The notes: a model not told the origin generated them from the letters alone. A DNA stretch of 64,000 bases from Pyricularia pennisetigena (GCF_004337985.1 NW_021940920.1:229429-293428); one strand, 5' to 3'; positions 29,723 to 43,773 are shown, numbered from the stretch's first letter. A program made the numbers and translations.

Positions 29723-32130
29723 AGCTGCCTGTATTTCCTCTATCCATCTTTCTACTCCATATATTTGCACATCTCAACCCGGAGTGTCCCTGTGTCTCCG
29801 ATGCCAACGCGCTACTTGACTTGTTGCCACGCCGCAAGCTCCTCACCATAGCTTCCCCGTCGTGGATATCCAAGTTAAGCGCGAGGCGGACCAACTCAGT
29901 ACCCGCGAAGCTCCTGATTTGAATATCCAGCCCGAATAATCAGATGTGATTGGCAATACCTTGGCGCAGAAGCTCGTCGCCATATCAACTGAGGATCCGG
30001 GGTCTGGTGAGTGCGGTTCATTGCGATTCACAGGCTGGCGCGTGAGTCGCATAATGCGTTCGGGGAGAAAACACACCAGCTCCAAGGGCTGTCTCCCGGA
30101 TGAAATAGTAGACAGACGCCTTTACCGATCAGCTTAGACAGGTGGGGTGGGCAGGTGAAGTCCTATCTCGACTCAAGGACCAAGATTCCAAGTCTACTTG
30201 GAATCTCCTTGACCTTGTCCCTGATCCCGTACAGCCTCCTCGCCAAGTTTGCTCGCTGCCATGAACCTTTGTAATTCATCAGCATCATGTACATCATGTT
30301 ATAGGACAGCAACGCACCGAAGAGGCCGATGCAAAAGCATCGTTGTTGTGAAGGAGGGGAAAAAATTGAACAAGATAACCAAAGGAGAAAACTCACATCC
30401 CAGCGTGCCAACTTCCCAGCCCACGCATCGCCTCTGCTTGCACGCTCGTCATCCGTAGTAAATTCTCTGTATCTGAAAGGTTGTTTGACAGTTGCGCTAG
30501 TTGGGCATGAAGTTGTGCCTTTTTTTGGTGTGTGTGTGTTTGTGTGCCATTGAAAATTAGTAACCTTCTTTAAAATGTCATATCATTTCATGTGATGGAG
30601 GCTCACAAGCTGTCGCGCCTTGACGGCTCCGCCTGAACTGGTCGCCATTGAAGGCCGCGCAGTTCCGTGCGAAGTTGTCATGTTCATCGTATGGTTGTTG
30701 CGTGTAGACATATTTTGCCTATTGGGGAATATACTGCTCTCTGCCCGTCTTTAGTATTTTCTGTATTGGTTGTAATCTATCTGTGGCATGTTTCGTATAG
30801 GGCAGCGAGGGATGAGTTACGAAATGATAAATTGAATATAAATATTTGGCGGGGGGCGGCGCTGTTGACGCCGCGTTTGGCAGTTCGAGTGAGCGTTCTG
30901 GTTGGATTACGTAAGCCCGTTCTGTTCCACTCTCTGTATCTGCATTATTTGCCTACCTGCTCAGGAAGTCAGATCATCAGACTCTGCCCCAAACTCAGTG
31001 ATCAATAAGTGGTTGTTTGACACATACCAGAGTACACACCGTTACATAATCGGCAGTATGGTCTTTAATTCTCTAGCCTACGTCCTGACTGCCTGGCTAC
31101 TCGAAACTGATAACCGTCGCTATCTAAGTTGGGCCAGCCTGAGATATGACCCCCCTCACGTTTCCGTTCCAATCAGAACTGGAGGACACAAAATCAGCCA
31201 GATCACTTCGCAATGAGGCAACAATAAAGTATCATGGATGATTTGTCTTTTTTCTTTTTTTCTTTTTTGGAAATGTAGAGAAGTTAGGAGACATGGAGCC
31301 ACGCCATCCATATACTTCTCAACCCTCTCTCCCCCAAACAAACAACATTCCTACATCCGATTCTCGACATCTGTGGATTAACCCCTTCATTCTCGCTCAC
31401 CAGCCAAACTTACACACTTCAATGTAGGTATTACCAAATAAGCTGTTAAGTTGCTGGTTCTCCCCGTCGTAAATGAGAATAGAAAAGGACATTCAACAAA
31501 AGAAAAACTATGAACCAGACTCAAGGAGAAACGGAGTGGAAAGACAAGTCAGGGTAGGAAAAAAGAACATGCTTTATGTACCGGACTTTTCTCCTCCCCA
31601 AAAACGAAAATATGTCTTTGTAAGATTATGTGTACGCCGTGAAAAGAATAGCCCAAAACCATTTCTAAACATGTGGGAGCGGATAAATAAGAACACAGTA
31701 AATGAAATCTCGCCCCTCTCTGGCGTGTTTCTTCCCATTGCTTTGGGCAAAATGGGGACCAAATGAACAAGAAACCACCGCAAAGCAAGGCCATTATCTT
31801 TGATCGGTGGTTCCTCATTCGTCCTCCCTTCTCTGATAACGAAAGCAAAAGAAAAAAAAAAGAAAAAAAAAGGATAACAGTCGAGTGTTCATTAATAACA
31901 GAGAAAACTGGATTGACAGCTCCACTCGAGCTTGCTATAATCGAATCGAGTAAGCGGTCGGATGCTTGGGCGTTGATTCCAAACAAGCAGCTTCTATATG
32001 TTCGTCGATGCAAAGGGTCATGATGAGTCGTGTTCGCTTCGTGCCTGCTTCTTTTTTCCAAGAAAAAACAAAAGTTCACGCATGCCCACCCCAACCTATA
32101 GGCAGGTTTAACTGTCCTAAAAGAAAGGCC
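29723..32130. other. Convergent intergenic region, 2.4 kb
   Basis: Unusually long for a spacer between two 3' ends. Frames up to 113 codons exist (30667-31008 and others) but lack domains, codon bias or intron support. No tRNA or rRNA was recognised. A-rich runs lie near 31847-31870. Confidence 0.5.
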
Positions 32131-34754
32131 TCAACGGACACCGATGGGAGGTCGAGGACCGAGACTGCTCTGGCTGCTATGGGCAGACGGTTCCGAGTCG
32201 AGGTTGGTAGAATCACCACTGCCCGCGCTGGCACTCGCACTTCCAGTCAGACTTCGAACATTCTGGCGTTTGGGTATCTGGAGCTGGCTCACCCCGGCGT
32301 GTTGCTCAACCTGTTGCGGCGCAACAGCGTTTCCGTGTCCAGGAGGGTACCGTGGCACTGGCTGTCGCATGCCATCGGGGGGCGAGGGTCGTCCTCCATT
32401 CATCATCCCCGGTGGACCAGCATAACCATTGGGAGGCGATGGCCTGCCGTTGCCACCGCGCATCGAAGGGCTATATGGGTTACCAGGTGACTGGCTCGAC
32501 CTTCTGAATGCCCCATTCATCCCCATGGGAGGTGGCCCTCCTCCAGGGCCAAATTGCATATCCTCAATGCGCGAGGCAGTGAGGGAGTTGGCTCGTGATT
32601 CGGCATTCATAGTGCTGCGGTCCACGGCTCCGTATCGGTTGGATGAACAGCTCATTAAAGGATCGTCCAGGAAGTTTTCTGTCATGATGGTCGGCTGTCC
32701 AATCTGGCTAGACCTATTCCTCCCAAAACTCGGCCGGAACCGACTAGTCCTCGAGGGCGGCGCCTGGTCAAACTCGGGATTCTTGCGGAACTGGGCGGGG
32801 TTCGGCGGCGCTGCTCTCCGGTTCTTCTTGGAAGTCACGCTCATCATGTCGAAATTGTCGGGGTCGATGCGCGGGACTGGGGCCCCGGCAGGATCAAAGT
32901 AGTCGTCGTCCTCATCCTCGTCATCGTACATCCCACCATTACGTACCGACGGAGTAGGAGGGCCGCGCCTTGGACCAGGCCCGGGGCCAGGGCCTCGCCT
33001 CATCCTCAACTCCTGTTCCCGAAGGGCTAGCTCGCGCTGTCGCAGCTGTAGCTCGCGCTCCCGTATGGCAAGCTCGTGGGTATCTGGTGTATAGTTTGCT
33101 TCTCCAGATTCAGGAATATCATCGTACACAACCAAGTGGCTGAACTCCTCCAAGTCAGCCCCCTCCATCGATCCTCGCCTCGATGCTGTTCGTGACCCTG
33201 GATATCCATTAGGTCCGCCGTTCATCGGCGGTCGTCCATACCCATTTGGAGGGCCTCCGTTCATTGGTGGCGGTGGCCGGCGCATGCCAGGAGGCGGTCC
33301 CATTCCAGGGGGTCCCATACCAGACGATCCCCTTGGTCTAGGCCCACGGCCGTTGGGCATACCGTTTGGCATAGGTCGAGGTGGACCGTTTTGACCCACC
33401 ATGCCGCGCGGAACTGGGGAGGGTGAGGGTCCAGGCGAACCGGCCATAGATCTGGGAGCAGGTTCGAATTTAGGCCTGTTCTGGTTCGCAACGTTGATGT
33501 TGTGCAGGATGGCATATAGTGTCTCGATTCGAGGCACTGAAACGCCGGTCTCAGCAGCAAGTCGAATAGGCGAACCAAGATATGTTTCCACTTCCATGGG
33601 GCGCCTCGCGGTAAAATCCTGCCACATGATGCTCTCGGGTCCTTGTGCTTGTGTCATCTCCGTTATAGTCTTCTGCTTGAAGTCTTCCGGCATTCTGCAT
33701 CCTTGTGCTGATGCCAGCGCCAGAAGCTCGTCTATTACGTCTGAAATCATCTGTCGGACTCCGACCTTTTCCAGCAACGCGGCGTGATTAGGCGTTTCGA
33801 AGATTACACTTGCGGGATGGAAGGCGATGGGGCTGGGTGCGGCACGTTAGCAGTTGTGGCGCAAACGCAATGAGGACTTTCATATATCAAGTCAAGAGAA
33901 ATATAATAAAAAAATAATAATAAGAAAACTTACCCAATAACCCTCTCGTACTGCTGTTGACGAATGTTCGAGGATACCTTGCAGTCAACTTGACCAGAGC
34001 TCAAGGTCATAGCCAGAGCTTGCGCCATGTCTTCCTGGATCGTCGCCGGAATATTGCTATTAGAATTAGCGGGGCCAACCCACACCTCTGTTGAGCCTTT
34101 ATGTTCGAATTCACTGGCTCCCAACTGCGTCAGTTCGGCACCTGACACAAGCGAGAGGACCACATTGGTCGGGAATCGCTCTTCTATCGCGGCTTCTACG
34201 CCTAATGTGTGTGTCGTGTTGATGAGAATGCACGTGTGCTGAGGGGTCACCACCGAGTCAATGATGGCGGCGAGATCGTAGACGTCGGGAAGCGCCTTTA
34301 TGCAGAGGATAACGTAGTCGAATGCTCCGTCCTTGCGCGTGGCGGCCTCTTCTGGGGATTTAACGACTGTGGACACATTCGAACAGGGTCAGAAAGGCGC
34401 TACGAAGCGCAAGGCCAAGGGAGAGAGGCGCATAAGGAATGCGAAGGGAACATACCATGACGGGGCTTAAACCTTTCGTTGCCAAAGACCGGAGACCTAA
34501 AGTGCCGAGTTTTAGAACTGTTGTCACACCAGAGACAGTGGGGACTGGGAAGAATCGCCAGAACAAAGAGAAAAGAGGAATGGAGAAGCTGACACTTACT
34601 TGAACGATATGCCATACTGGGAGACATGTTCAAACCCGGACTTCCACACGAGCGTCACGTCGCAAGCATTGGTCGCTTGTAGTCGCCAAGACAGGAATGC
34701 CGACACTGGGTTTCCGCCAACTGAAATCACCTTCATCAGCTCACAGCTCGCCAT
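32131..34754 (-). CDS. Mug72-like ketopantoate reductase-family protein with long disordered tail (776 aa)
   Basis: Relative of 2-dehydropantoate 2-reductase (ApbA/PanE) and of fission-yeast Mug72; the actual reaction is unproven. Four exons: 34600-34754, 34456-34496, 33934-34366, 32131-33832; introns of 103, 89 and 101 bp. The N-terminal Rossmann start is KVISVGGNPVSAFLSWRLQA, with a Gly-Gly rather than the full GxGxxG. It continues with FDYVILCIKALPDV, ILINTTHTLGVEAAIEERFP, VVLSLVSGAELTQLG and the C-terminal helical domain (GPIAFHPASVIFET, SIMWQDFTARRPMEVETYLG, VPRIETLYAILHNIN). This enzyme part ends near residue 328. The remaining 446 residues are low-complexity: Pro/Gly/Met/Asn-rich, a charged helix of repeated RERELQLRQREL units, then Ser/Pro-rich sequence. 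The tail is encoded in the same uninterrupted exon, so it is not an artefact of joining. Confidence 0.88.
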
Positions 34755-37700
34755 GGTCGGTGGTCGGCGCGTGGAAAGAAAGCGGAGGGCACGGAGGAAT
34801 TTGTGGCGATTATGTAAGGCGGAACATGTGCGTGATAGAACAGGAACGAGCGAAACGAAGGCAGATGAAGAAAAGTAGCGAGCGTGAGGCCAATTCTGAA
34901 GCCTAGGAGGAATGAATTCTTGAGGGATACAGCGAGATGAAGGATAAACGAAAGTGAAAGGTCGATGACAAGAACAGGTGCCAAAGAATGCGGCTTGTCA
35001 CACTGGTACAGTACAGTAATCCCCCCAAGTCTTGGGACGGAACCAGGGACGACATAAGGCAACGGAACGGTTATGACCAATGAACGGAAGGAGGGGAGGA
35101 AATCATACCTGAGAGAATCTTGAGCCGGGGCGTCATGGGTGCCATTTTGGCCAGCCCAAAGTAGTTTAAGGCACACCTTTTTTCTTGCCAAGTACCTGAC
35201 GCTAACCTGCTGTGATTTGTCTTGTTGGCGGGGCGCTCTAATCTGGCCCGCGTCGGCAGGCCTTGTCGCTATACCACTTCCAAACCAGTAGTGCCGCTGA
35301 CAGAGTGGAGGGCGACCCACACACAACAAACAGCACAGCACAGCACACGCAGCAGAACTACGTTGCAGGAGGGTACCTGTAGGGTATGTAGCACTAATTC
35401 GTGGGCCCCTGGAATGCGCAGATCGTCACCTACAAGACCTGTGGTAGACCTCGAGCGCCTCCTCCCTTGTGGCGTCGACGAGTCGGTCTCGGTTTGATAT
35501 TGCGTGCCGATGATACCGAGGCCCCCCTTTTTTGCTTTTCGGTTTTATTGATAACTGGACTGTCGGAACACCTCCTATAGTCCTTCTGTTTACTCGCCGT
35601 GATATGTTTTGTCCGTCACCTGTCAAAAAACAGACGTCTGGGGGTACAGCCAAGCTTTCGGGATGTGATCGAGGTGGCTTGTGTGACGGGGATGGCTGCG
35701 CTGGGCTTTGACAAAAGCACACAGACACATTCGTTGACACGTCGAGAGAAAGGCGCTGTTCGGCCAAGCACGAGGAACTGTAAGCAATTGTGCGCTGCGA
35801 AAGCCAAGTAGCCAGGTCAGAGCAAATGTGCCTGTTTTCGTGTGTGTGCGACGCGTTGTGGTAGAAACTCTAGCCTAGCACCAGCAAAACGTGAGGTTTC
35901 CCGAGCCAAGGTTGAACAAGACAAGACGTCAGAAGCGGAAAGCAGCCAAGGCTGTGCTCGACGGTGGCCTCGTTCGGTTCGACCGGATTGATGGGTGGTC
36001 GGTCGTCAGGCCTCGTTTTGCCCTACTCTCCGCTCGCCTGCAGCTCTGATGGGAGATAGGCGTTTGACGGGTACCGGAGAGGGCTCGTAGCGAATGAATC
36101 TTCAATGCCTGCTTATTGTGTGAATCCTTTTTTGTTCTGCGGCACAAGCTGAGACGACTTAACGGCTAGGCAGACCGGGGCCAACTCCTTACTGTTATTG
36201 CAGCTGCGTCGTTACTGTAAACGAGTGTGGAATCGCTAGAAGAGCCCGCAAAATAACGAGTGGAAGGCAAGGGAAAATGTGGAATGTCGCAAGCAAATCT
36301 GGATAGATGGTAGAAATGGGGGCCACTTCGCTAGCAGGGAGATGGCTTGCTATCCTCAATCTTCAGCCAGCGAATGGTGGATTGGATCAAGTTTTGCAAT
36401 ATGTTTTCCGCCCGCGAGCGAGCACGTACAGGGACACAGCGACGTGGAGCGAAAATAGATCCCGGGTTCTGGTATGGAGAGCAGGCAAGGCACGGGTGGG
36501 CAGGGCAGTGGGTGGTGGTGCTACGTTAGGGTAGCAATAACGGGACCTCGAATACTGCGGTGTCCGTTGTCGCCTGCCCTGTTACTGCATCGATTGAGCG
36601 AGGCCCCAGGGGTCGACACCTCAGTAGCAAGAAACTGGCAGAAGAATCCCGGCTAGATGGAAATTGAAGGTGGGGAGCGGGCAAAAGGCTGTGCCGCAGA
36701 CGTAGCGGGGACTTGCTTCTTGCGCTTTTCTTGGTGGGGCCGACAGGTCGTGGGTACTTTTCTCGGTCAAACATCCAAGAATTCCTTATCAGGCAGTTGT
36801 TCTTTTCAATACCCCCAGTTCCTGTTTCTTACCACTTCGATTGTGCCTGAATCTCGAAAAGTTTGATGGCTGACGATGCTCCTCATAAGGTCGTGGCTAA
36901 TTACAAATCCTTTTTCGATAGATTCATTGGAACTGGACTCCGTACAGCAGGCAGCGGCGATTCCAGCTTGTACTGTCTGTCGTACTGGCAAATTTCCCCA
37001 TTTTTACGCATGGGCAGGTACAATTGTAGCGCCAAGCCACCCACATTCACCATTCGCCTCCAATCCCAACACACCCAACCCCAGTCCCAAGACATAATAT
37101 TTCCAAGCCAACCTTGGATAAGTTCTTGCAGCTAGCTATGCTGTGTTGCCAATGTCCGCGGTCATTCATATTACGTTCATGCCCGATTGCCACATGGCAG
37201 ACTTACTCAAGTGCGTCAAGTAACCAAGTCAAGCATCAGCATATCGCTGAATCAATTGCTGTAGGCTTCGCCGCACCTAGAGCCATAGTGGAATTTAGAG
37301 CCGCCGGGAATGCTTGTACACGAATCACACAAAATCATATATCTACAGTACAAGAGAGAGAGAAAAAAAAAAAGCCTGCGGTGTAATACCAATTGTTTGC
37401 ATGCCAAGAAACTATGAATGACTATCTACTTCTAGACTTGAAGACTGGGTGCCACCAAAAGCTCCAGAATTTTTCCTCTACAAGATTTACCGATTTCCCA
37501 CGGCGAATACGAGCCTGTTAAGCCCGTATTGAAGCCTTTGGCAGGCTGAGTTATACAGCAACTGTGGACTACATAGACACGCGCCAGGTACCTTGAATAG
37601 GATGGTAGGTAGATCAATCGATAGACATTTCCGTGTGGTGCTTCCCGAAAACTGAAGAAGAGAAAAAAAAAGAAAAAAAAAAGGAATTCGTAGGAAGGGC

Positions 37701-38976
37701 ACCGGAGACAACCAGCCCACCATTAGAGAGCTTCGGACTCTCGGGTGGGTGGGCTGTCAATGACATTTGGTTTCCAAACCAAACAGCAATGGACCCCTGA
37801 CACCTGCAGCCATAATCCTTCCAATGATGCGATGCCATCCGGCTGATTGATTGCCCACACGCGTCGCGGGCGTATTCGATCCCTCTGTAGGGGGTAGAAA
37901 AAAAAAAGACAACAAAGAAAAGAAAAGAATTCTCCACCTACAAAACCAAGCTAGCAAGCGGGGATAAAAATTCGCGAACGGGAAACCCTGCATCTCTCTC
38001 TCCCAAAAAAAAAAAATGGCCGATATAGAAAAAGCACTCATGCAAATGTAGGTGGCATGTCTCCGGGCTGAAGATAGGGCTTTATAGTCGGCTTTGCCGG
38101 TACAAATAGATCAAAGATTTGTCCGATTTATATAAGTACCTAGGCTGGATGCCTAAACCTTGCAAGCGGTTTAAATTCTTTTGCATGCGGTTTGTCAATG
38201 CCTATCTATCTTCAGCCACTGCATCTAGATTGCGCCCGCTGCGTATCCTTGCAAACTTGGCTCCAGATACAAATCGTCAAACCACGGGACTGTACCTACA
38301 GCAAGAGTGACATGTACTGGACAGTAGAAAGGCCAAGCATTTACAGGAGGCGTGCTTTGACTCTGGGCGTAAGAGAGATGCTTGATTTACATGTCAGTGT
38401 GTGGCATTTTGCCGTTCCTTGGATTCTTGTCTTTTTGAGCGTTACGCTTCGAAACCCCAAAAGGCTAATTAATGAACACAAATAGCTAGAACAAGTTAAG
38501 GTAAAATAAAAATAAAGAATTAGCCCGTCTTACGACGTACTTCCGGCGCACTAACAAGGTACAGCGCACAGTAAAAACAAAAATAAAAAATCGGTGCGAT
38601 TGCGGAGGAGACGCGGTAGCTGATTGGATTGATTTGTCACTGTTTAGACACGACAACACACGAGCCGCTGATGATGCGGTAAGGAGTGAGGGCGGGCGCA
38701 GTCGCCTTGGCTCGGAAATTACCTGCTGTATTATAATCCCAGCTCCGGGAAAGTCGAAATTATCTGTCCCGATTTACTACTAACAACGTATACCACCACC
38801 GGGTTGGTACTGTTATTACTAATACTATACAGCCAAGACAGCTCAATTAGAGATGCCAGGAAAGGCAGGCAGTTATAACACTCAGATCAATAAATACTTG
38901 GTCCCTTATCACACCTCAAATAGATTAACGACTCGTCCTGGAAGTAAGCTCACATGGAAAAGAAAGAAAATAGGGT

Positions 38977-39010
38977 ACAAAGCAAAGCAAAGGAAAGCAA
39001 AGCAAAGAAA
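38977..39010. repeat. Imperfect (GCAAA)n pentanucleotide repeat
   Basis: About six imperfect GCAAA/GGAAA units in the gene-free island. Confidence 0.75.
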
Positions 39011-41478
39011 GGGTCTTCTTGGTCTAGATCTGGGCTTGACTCTCGAGAGTTCTCTAGCTTTGGGTTCTCACCCGCGATCGCGATGGGCGGCCAAAAAGGC
39101 TCACACAGGTGGGGGCGCTCCGTCTGGAGCTTATGGGACCGTTAAAGAGCTGGTTCCACTCGAGCCAGAGTCAGACTGTAGCATTGAGTCTTGGCCCCGT
39201 ACCTTTGTGCTGGGTGCCCGCTTCAGACGTGGCCGGGCCTGTCCCGCGAAGGCGGAGCCTAAGGATAATCTTGGTGACGGCGTAAATTGATGACGTACGT
39301 TCCATGAGCCCTAACCGGATCTGGTGAAGGTTCCTGGTGTATTTTATAATTAGACCTAGTTCCCAAGGTATTTGGTGCCTACGTATTCAATTCCGTGTCG
39401 CACTTTCAGGCACAGCCTCTGGGAACAAGCGGAGTGTGTCCAAACAAACAGACGATCTCAACATCGAATGTGACAATTGACCTCAACTACCGCTTTGTGG
39501 ATGTCATGTTTACATAATTAAACGTTGAGACTGTCTCCTCTTTTGCCTTTGATTTCCAAAGTTTCTCCATGGTAACTGAAACATACAGTACACGTCACTC
39601 GGTGACAGGTGAACGGTCGGGCTGTATTGAACGCCACTTAAACAAACAAAAAAGAGAGAAAGAAAAGAAACAAACAACGTTGATCCGACCAGGGAAGCCC
39701 GGATGTGGGTGAGACCAAAGTCAACATGGTTCAAGATTTTGACGCGGCCAACCGCGTTGGTGATGTGATTGCGAGAGTGCATGCGCGCCACTGTATCATT
39801 TAAACATTTTAGCTCTACTCGGCGAATATTCATTCCGTAGCATCAACAACACAATTTTGCTTTGGCCTCGACATGCATGCCCCAATCGATCGGTTTAGAC
39901 GTCTGCATCGTGCATATTTCGCGACTGTAGGCTTATTGCTCTGAACTTTCCTGAATTTCCGGCGTGAAGAAATTGGTTACGATAGGGATGGTCCCGAATC
40001 ACGGAGCCTGTTCTGGAAAATCAGAGTAGTCTGCAGGAAAAACAAGCATCTTTGGATGATCAATACCAGAAAAAGTTGGCTGAAATAACCATCAGGCGAG
40101 GGTGAAGAGTGATCAGATATTCCGGAAAGCTTAATGGTCCGACCGACCCGGGCAAAAATACCGTATTAATGACAAAGTTGAGAGGAAATGGGGAATTTGA
40201 CTTTTCTCGGTTGGTGTCAGTCAGTACAAACAAATTTCTCTGACTTTGATCCGACGATAGTTGGGCCGGTCAACCCCACCTTTTCTAATTGCCACCCTGG
40301 TCAATAGCAAATTCAGCAACGATGGGACTGAGAGAGAAGAGGGAGATCAGACAAAGATAAAAAGAATAAATAAGAAATTTAAAAATAAGAAAAACTTGCT
40401 CGCCAACTCAATGGATGCTCGTGCTGTTGAATTTCCTTCCTGGACTTCCAGTTACTCCTCTTGGCCAGCCTATTCATCCGAACTTCCCGGTGAGGAAGTG
40501 TTTGTATTATGGTTTTAATGCCGACCAATTGAGTGTTTGCCTATTCCAGTCCTGCGTAACAATGGTTCGATGCATGAGGTGTATGCTACTGTACCGTGGA
40601 CAGGTACTTCAGGTGTCAGCGTGTGCAATTCTAATCAAAATCTTTCCATACGGGACCCTTGCAATCCCGTTAACATCCATTCATTCATTTGTCTAGGGGT
40701 CCGTGTCGAGAGCATCACCACCAACATGGGCAGCAATCGGCGAGCCCGGTGCAAAGTCTCCGGTTACAACGCTGGCCCGCCATAACGGTCGGCGCCTTCA
40801 ACCTTTTGATCGCGGATCTTTTGCACGACGATGGACCCTCGATGACAGGCTCCCGTAATATTTGGTCCGGTTGCTATGTCTGTTCTTTTCTGTTTAGGGG
40901 AAACCAGAGGACCTCTGTAGTTATTTATTTCTGGCAGCGGCTTCTACTCTGCCTCGCCCAACATCAACGCTTCCGTTGAAGCACGACGCCTCGGGCCGTT
41001 ACATCGGTTGCAGTTTGTAAAGGCCCGTCTGGGCTCTTCTTCTTCGTTCTCCATCTTGTCCTACAGTACGTACGTTAACAACAAGCACGGATTGGAGTTT
41101 GTTAGTGGTTCGTCTTGTCCGTCCTGGCCAAGCAATATTCAGACGGTTTGTCCAGGCATGGAGAACTTAGGTCTAGTCTAGAGTCTAGACGGAGAACCTC
41201 AGCCGCTCAACGAACCGTAAAAATACGTGAAGCGCCTGAAATGCCGGGTGTAGCTCCTGCCCTGGTCCATAATTGATATTCCATCAAATAGCATCGCCGA
41301 ACCAGAACCAGTCGCACCGGCATTCTGGTGCCCAATGACACTTGAGGTCGTATTAACCAAACCACATCTACAGGCTTCTGGGCCTACCGTCTGGCCTATG
41401 TTTCTACCCACTAACAAACCCTACGCAGCTTGCAGCCAACCCTCCTCTACCTCATCCATGCGCGGAAAGGTGATAGCA

Positions 41479-41479
<1 letters not shown>

Positions 41480-41524
<45 letters not shown>
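41480..41524. repeat. Poly-A tract, 45 bases
   Basis: Longest fully sequenced homopolymer of the window, in the gene-free island. A retroposon tail was considered, but no coding remnant precedes it. Confidence 0.9.
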
Positions 41525-41525
<1 letters not shown>

Positions 41526-42368
41526 AGCCAAGGCAGCTATGGGTCATGCTGCCGTAGTTGGCTAGCCATGGTCATCCACAACCTAGCTGCAGTTGCGTCA
41601 TCATCGGATCCAGGGAGCCGCAATCCCCAAGATCCGTCTGGGGAACCGATGCATAAATCGGACTTCTTCCCACTAGAGCCATTGTATTGTACAGCCATAC
41701 TCGAATGATCACGGCTAGTAGGCCAACTCAGCCTTTCGCCCTTTGTAGCTCCTCTGCCAGCTGATGGAACGAGCTTCTGCCCAGAGCATCGGATAGTTTG
41801 GTACTATATTCTTGGAAAAGATGGCTATATCAAACCCATACTAACACTCAGTAATCAGTCGGTCATTAGTGGTTGTGTTGCGAATACCAATGAATCAACT
41901 ACACCTGCATATCAACTAATTACGGCGTAGCAGGAGGGATCTACACCCACCACCACACCCTGCAATCTACCATCTCTCGCATGGTGGCAATCTCCTCGAC
42001 TGGGTTGCCACTCGCCTCCTTGTGGCTCGAGCTCCAAAGAAGTTATCGGACCTGCTTGATTTTGAAGCAACCAAGGCAACCTCGTAGGAGTTGCTGCAGT
42101 AGGACAGAGCCTGCTTATACTCACGGCTGCAGGTGCAATTTCGGGCCCACCACCGTCCGGCCATGGCCCCCTTGGGGGGATACAATACGTGGAATGAAGC
42201 TGGTCCAGTCGTCGAGCTTTAGCTAACTGCCGCAAACCAGGGTCTCTTTTCTGGTCGTCTGCTGCAGCCGGGGTCGTCACGGCAACTCATGTTTTGCTAC
42301 GAATGAGCTCATCAAATGCCTCTCGGAGCGCGCTTCCCGTATACGGACTCGGTTTCAAGCAGCAAACT

Positions 42369-42379
42369 NNNNNNNNNNN
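42369..42379. other. Small assembly gap (11 N)
   Basis: Eleven N in the gene-free island; probably a low-coverage or scaffold join. Sequence on either side was not matched to any gene. Confidence 1.
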
Positions 42380-43746
42380 GGGAGCTTCTAGTAACCAGCT
42401 AAAACGCTGGGCGCTAACGGAAGCGCTTGTCAAGGGGCGCCGATCCACAAGCTACCTTGCCGTATCAGTCGTTTTCGTTTCTGTGCCCCTTTACATCACG
42501 TTTTAAGGTTAATTATTCCCCGGCTGTGTGCAGGGTGCTTCTCAGCTTTACATGTAGCTTCCCGTCTGCTGATATCGCAACGTTCCAAGCGCGCTCCCTT
42601 ACCCCTTGTGCTTATTTATGAGATTGCACCACCCTCGGAAAACACGGCGTCAGAATAAGTACAGTAGGCTATGCATCAGCAACAAGTCTCTATGGTTGGT
42701 ATCCGGGCAGTCATAGATTACTGTGGCGAAGCTGTCATCTGCCGGCTTTGAGGCAAGGCAAATAACTGGCAAAGTAGTTTCAGCACACGTTCATAGGCCA
42801 TGGCCATGGAAATTTTATAAGCATGATTTTACATAGTCAATAATATAGTTTGTCCTACTCGAGAGAGCTAGTCCTCTCTCTCCCCACTCAAAGAATACAA
42901 TTTTTTCTGACTCGTCAATGTCTCCCAATATCAGCTCAACAGTCGGGTCGCAGGCTGCAGGACCTGTAGTCGCATTTTATGGATAGGAGGCAAATTAGTA
43001 ACAATGAGTAATATGTACCCAGTCATCTCAATATGCTAAAAAAGAAGACACCATAATTTTCGGAAGAAGCCGAGAACATAGGGTTTCCGTTTCGATGAGC
43101 TGACAGTCAGTCAGCGCCCACCTATCGACACCCCAGATTCTAGACTTCCAGATGCCACAGCCACATCCCATAACTAAAAAAAAAAAAAAAAATCCAGCCA
43201 GGGGCATAACCTCAATCTCTGACAAGCAATGGCTTGAAGACCTAGAGGACTCGGTCCGAACTAGCCTAGGTTCCTGCCTGTTCCCAGGAGCCGGTAGGCC
43301 CGCCGGGAAAATAACCCTCGCCAAAGGGGGCTTAGATAGCTGCACAGGGGCCGCTGGCGTTAGCCCGCGCCTCATGTCATATGCCAGAACGCGGTCGAAA
43401 AGCCGCCCTTAAAAAGGGACAGGAGATGAAGATAAAGAAAAGGCAGTGGGCGAGGACGAGTATGGAATCTTCCATTAGTGCACGGCAAGCGTAGGCACGC
43501 CAAACGCCACAAGTGTGTAGCGGCACAGACAACTACGCGAACAAAGAGCTAGAGTAGAAGAAAATGGCAAGGCGCGGGCCTAAACTGTCAAAAGATTCCT
43601 CGTAGGGTGACGCATACATTAGTAAGTACTGCATGTTGGTCCTGTGAAAGTGCCCCTGAGTACTGTTATTCGGATTGCAGACATGGGAAAAAAATAACTC
43701 TCCATCCAGTCATTGTGTCTAGTAATTACAGCGCCAGACTCCTCGC

Positions 43747-43773
43747 AAAAAAAAAAAAAAAAAAAAAAAAAAA
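43747..43773. repeat. Poly-A tract, 27 bases, just beyond the SMC5 stop
   Basis: Lies 30 bases downstream of the SMC5 stop codon (minus strand, so it is T-rich in the transcript sense). Confidence 0.9.

Noticed and set aside
30667..31008. 113-codon frame in the 2.4-kb spacer
   Set aside because: Composition looks random; no conserved motif.
34736..35341. 201-codon minus-strand frame upstream of the Mug72-like gene
   Set aside because: Begins at GTG, overlaps the real start codon in another frame and shows no conserved motif; probably untranslated leader.
38853..39290. 145-codon plus-strand frame in the gene-free island
   Set aside because: Runs through the GCAAA repeat (KAKQRKAKQRK), no domain and no intron support.
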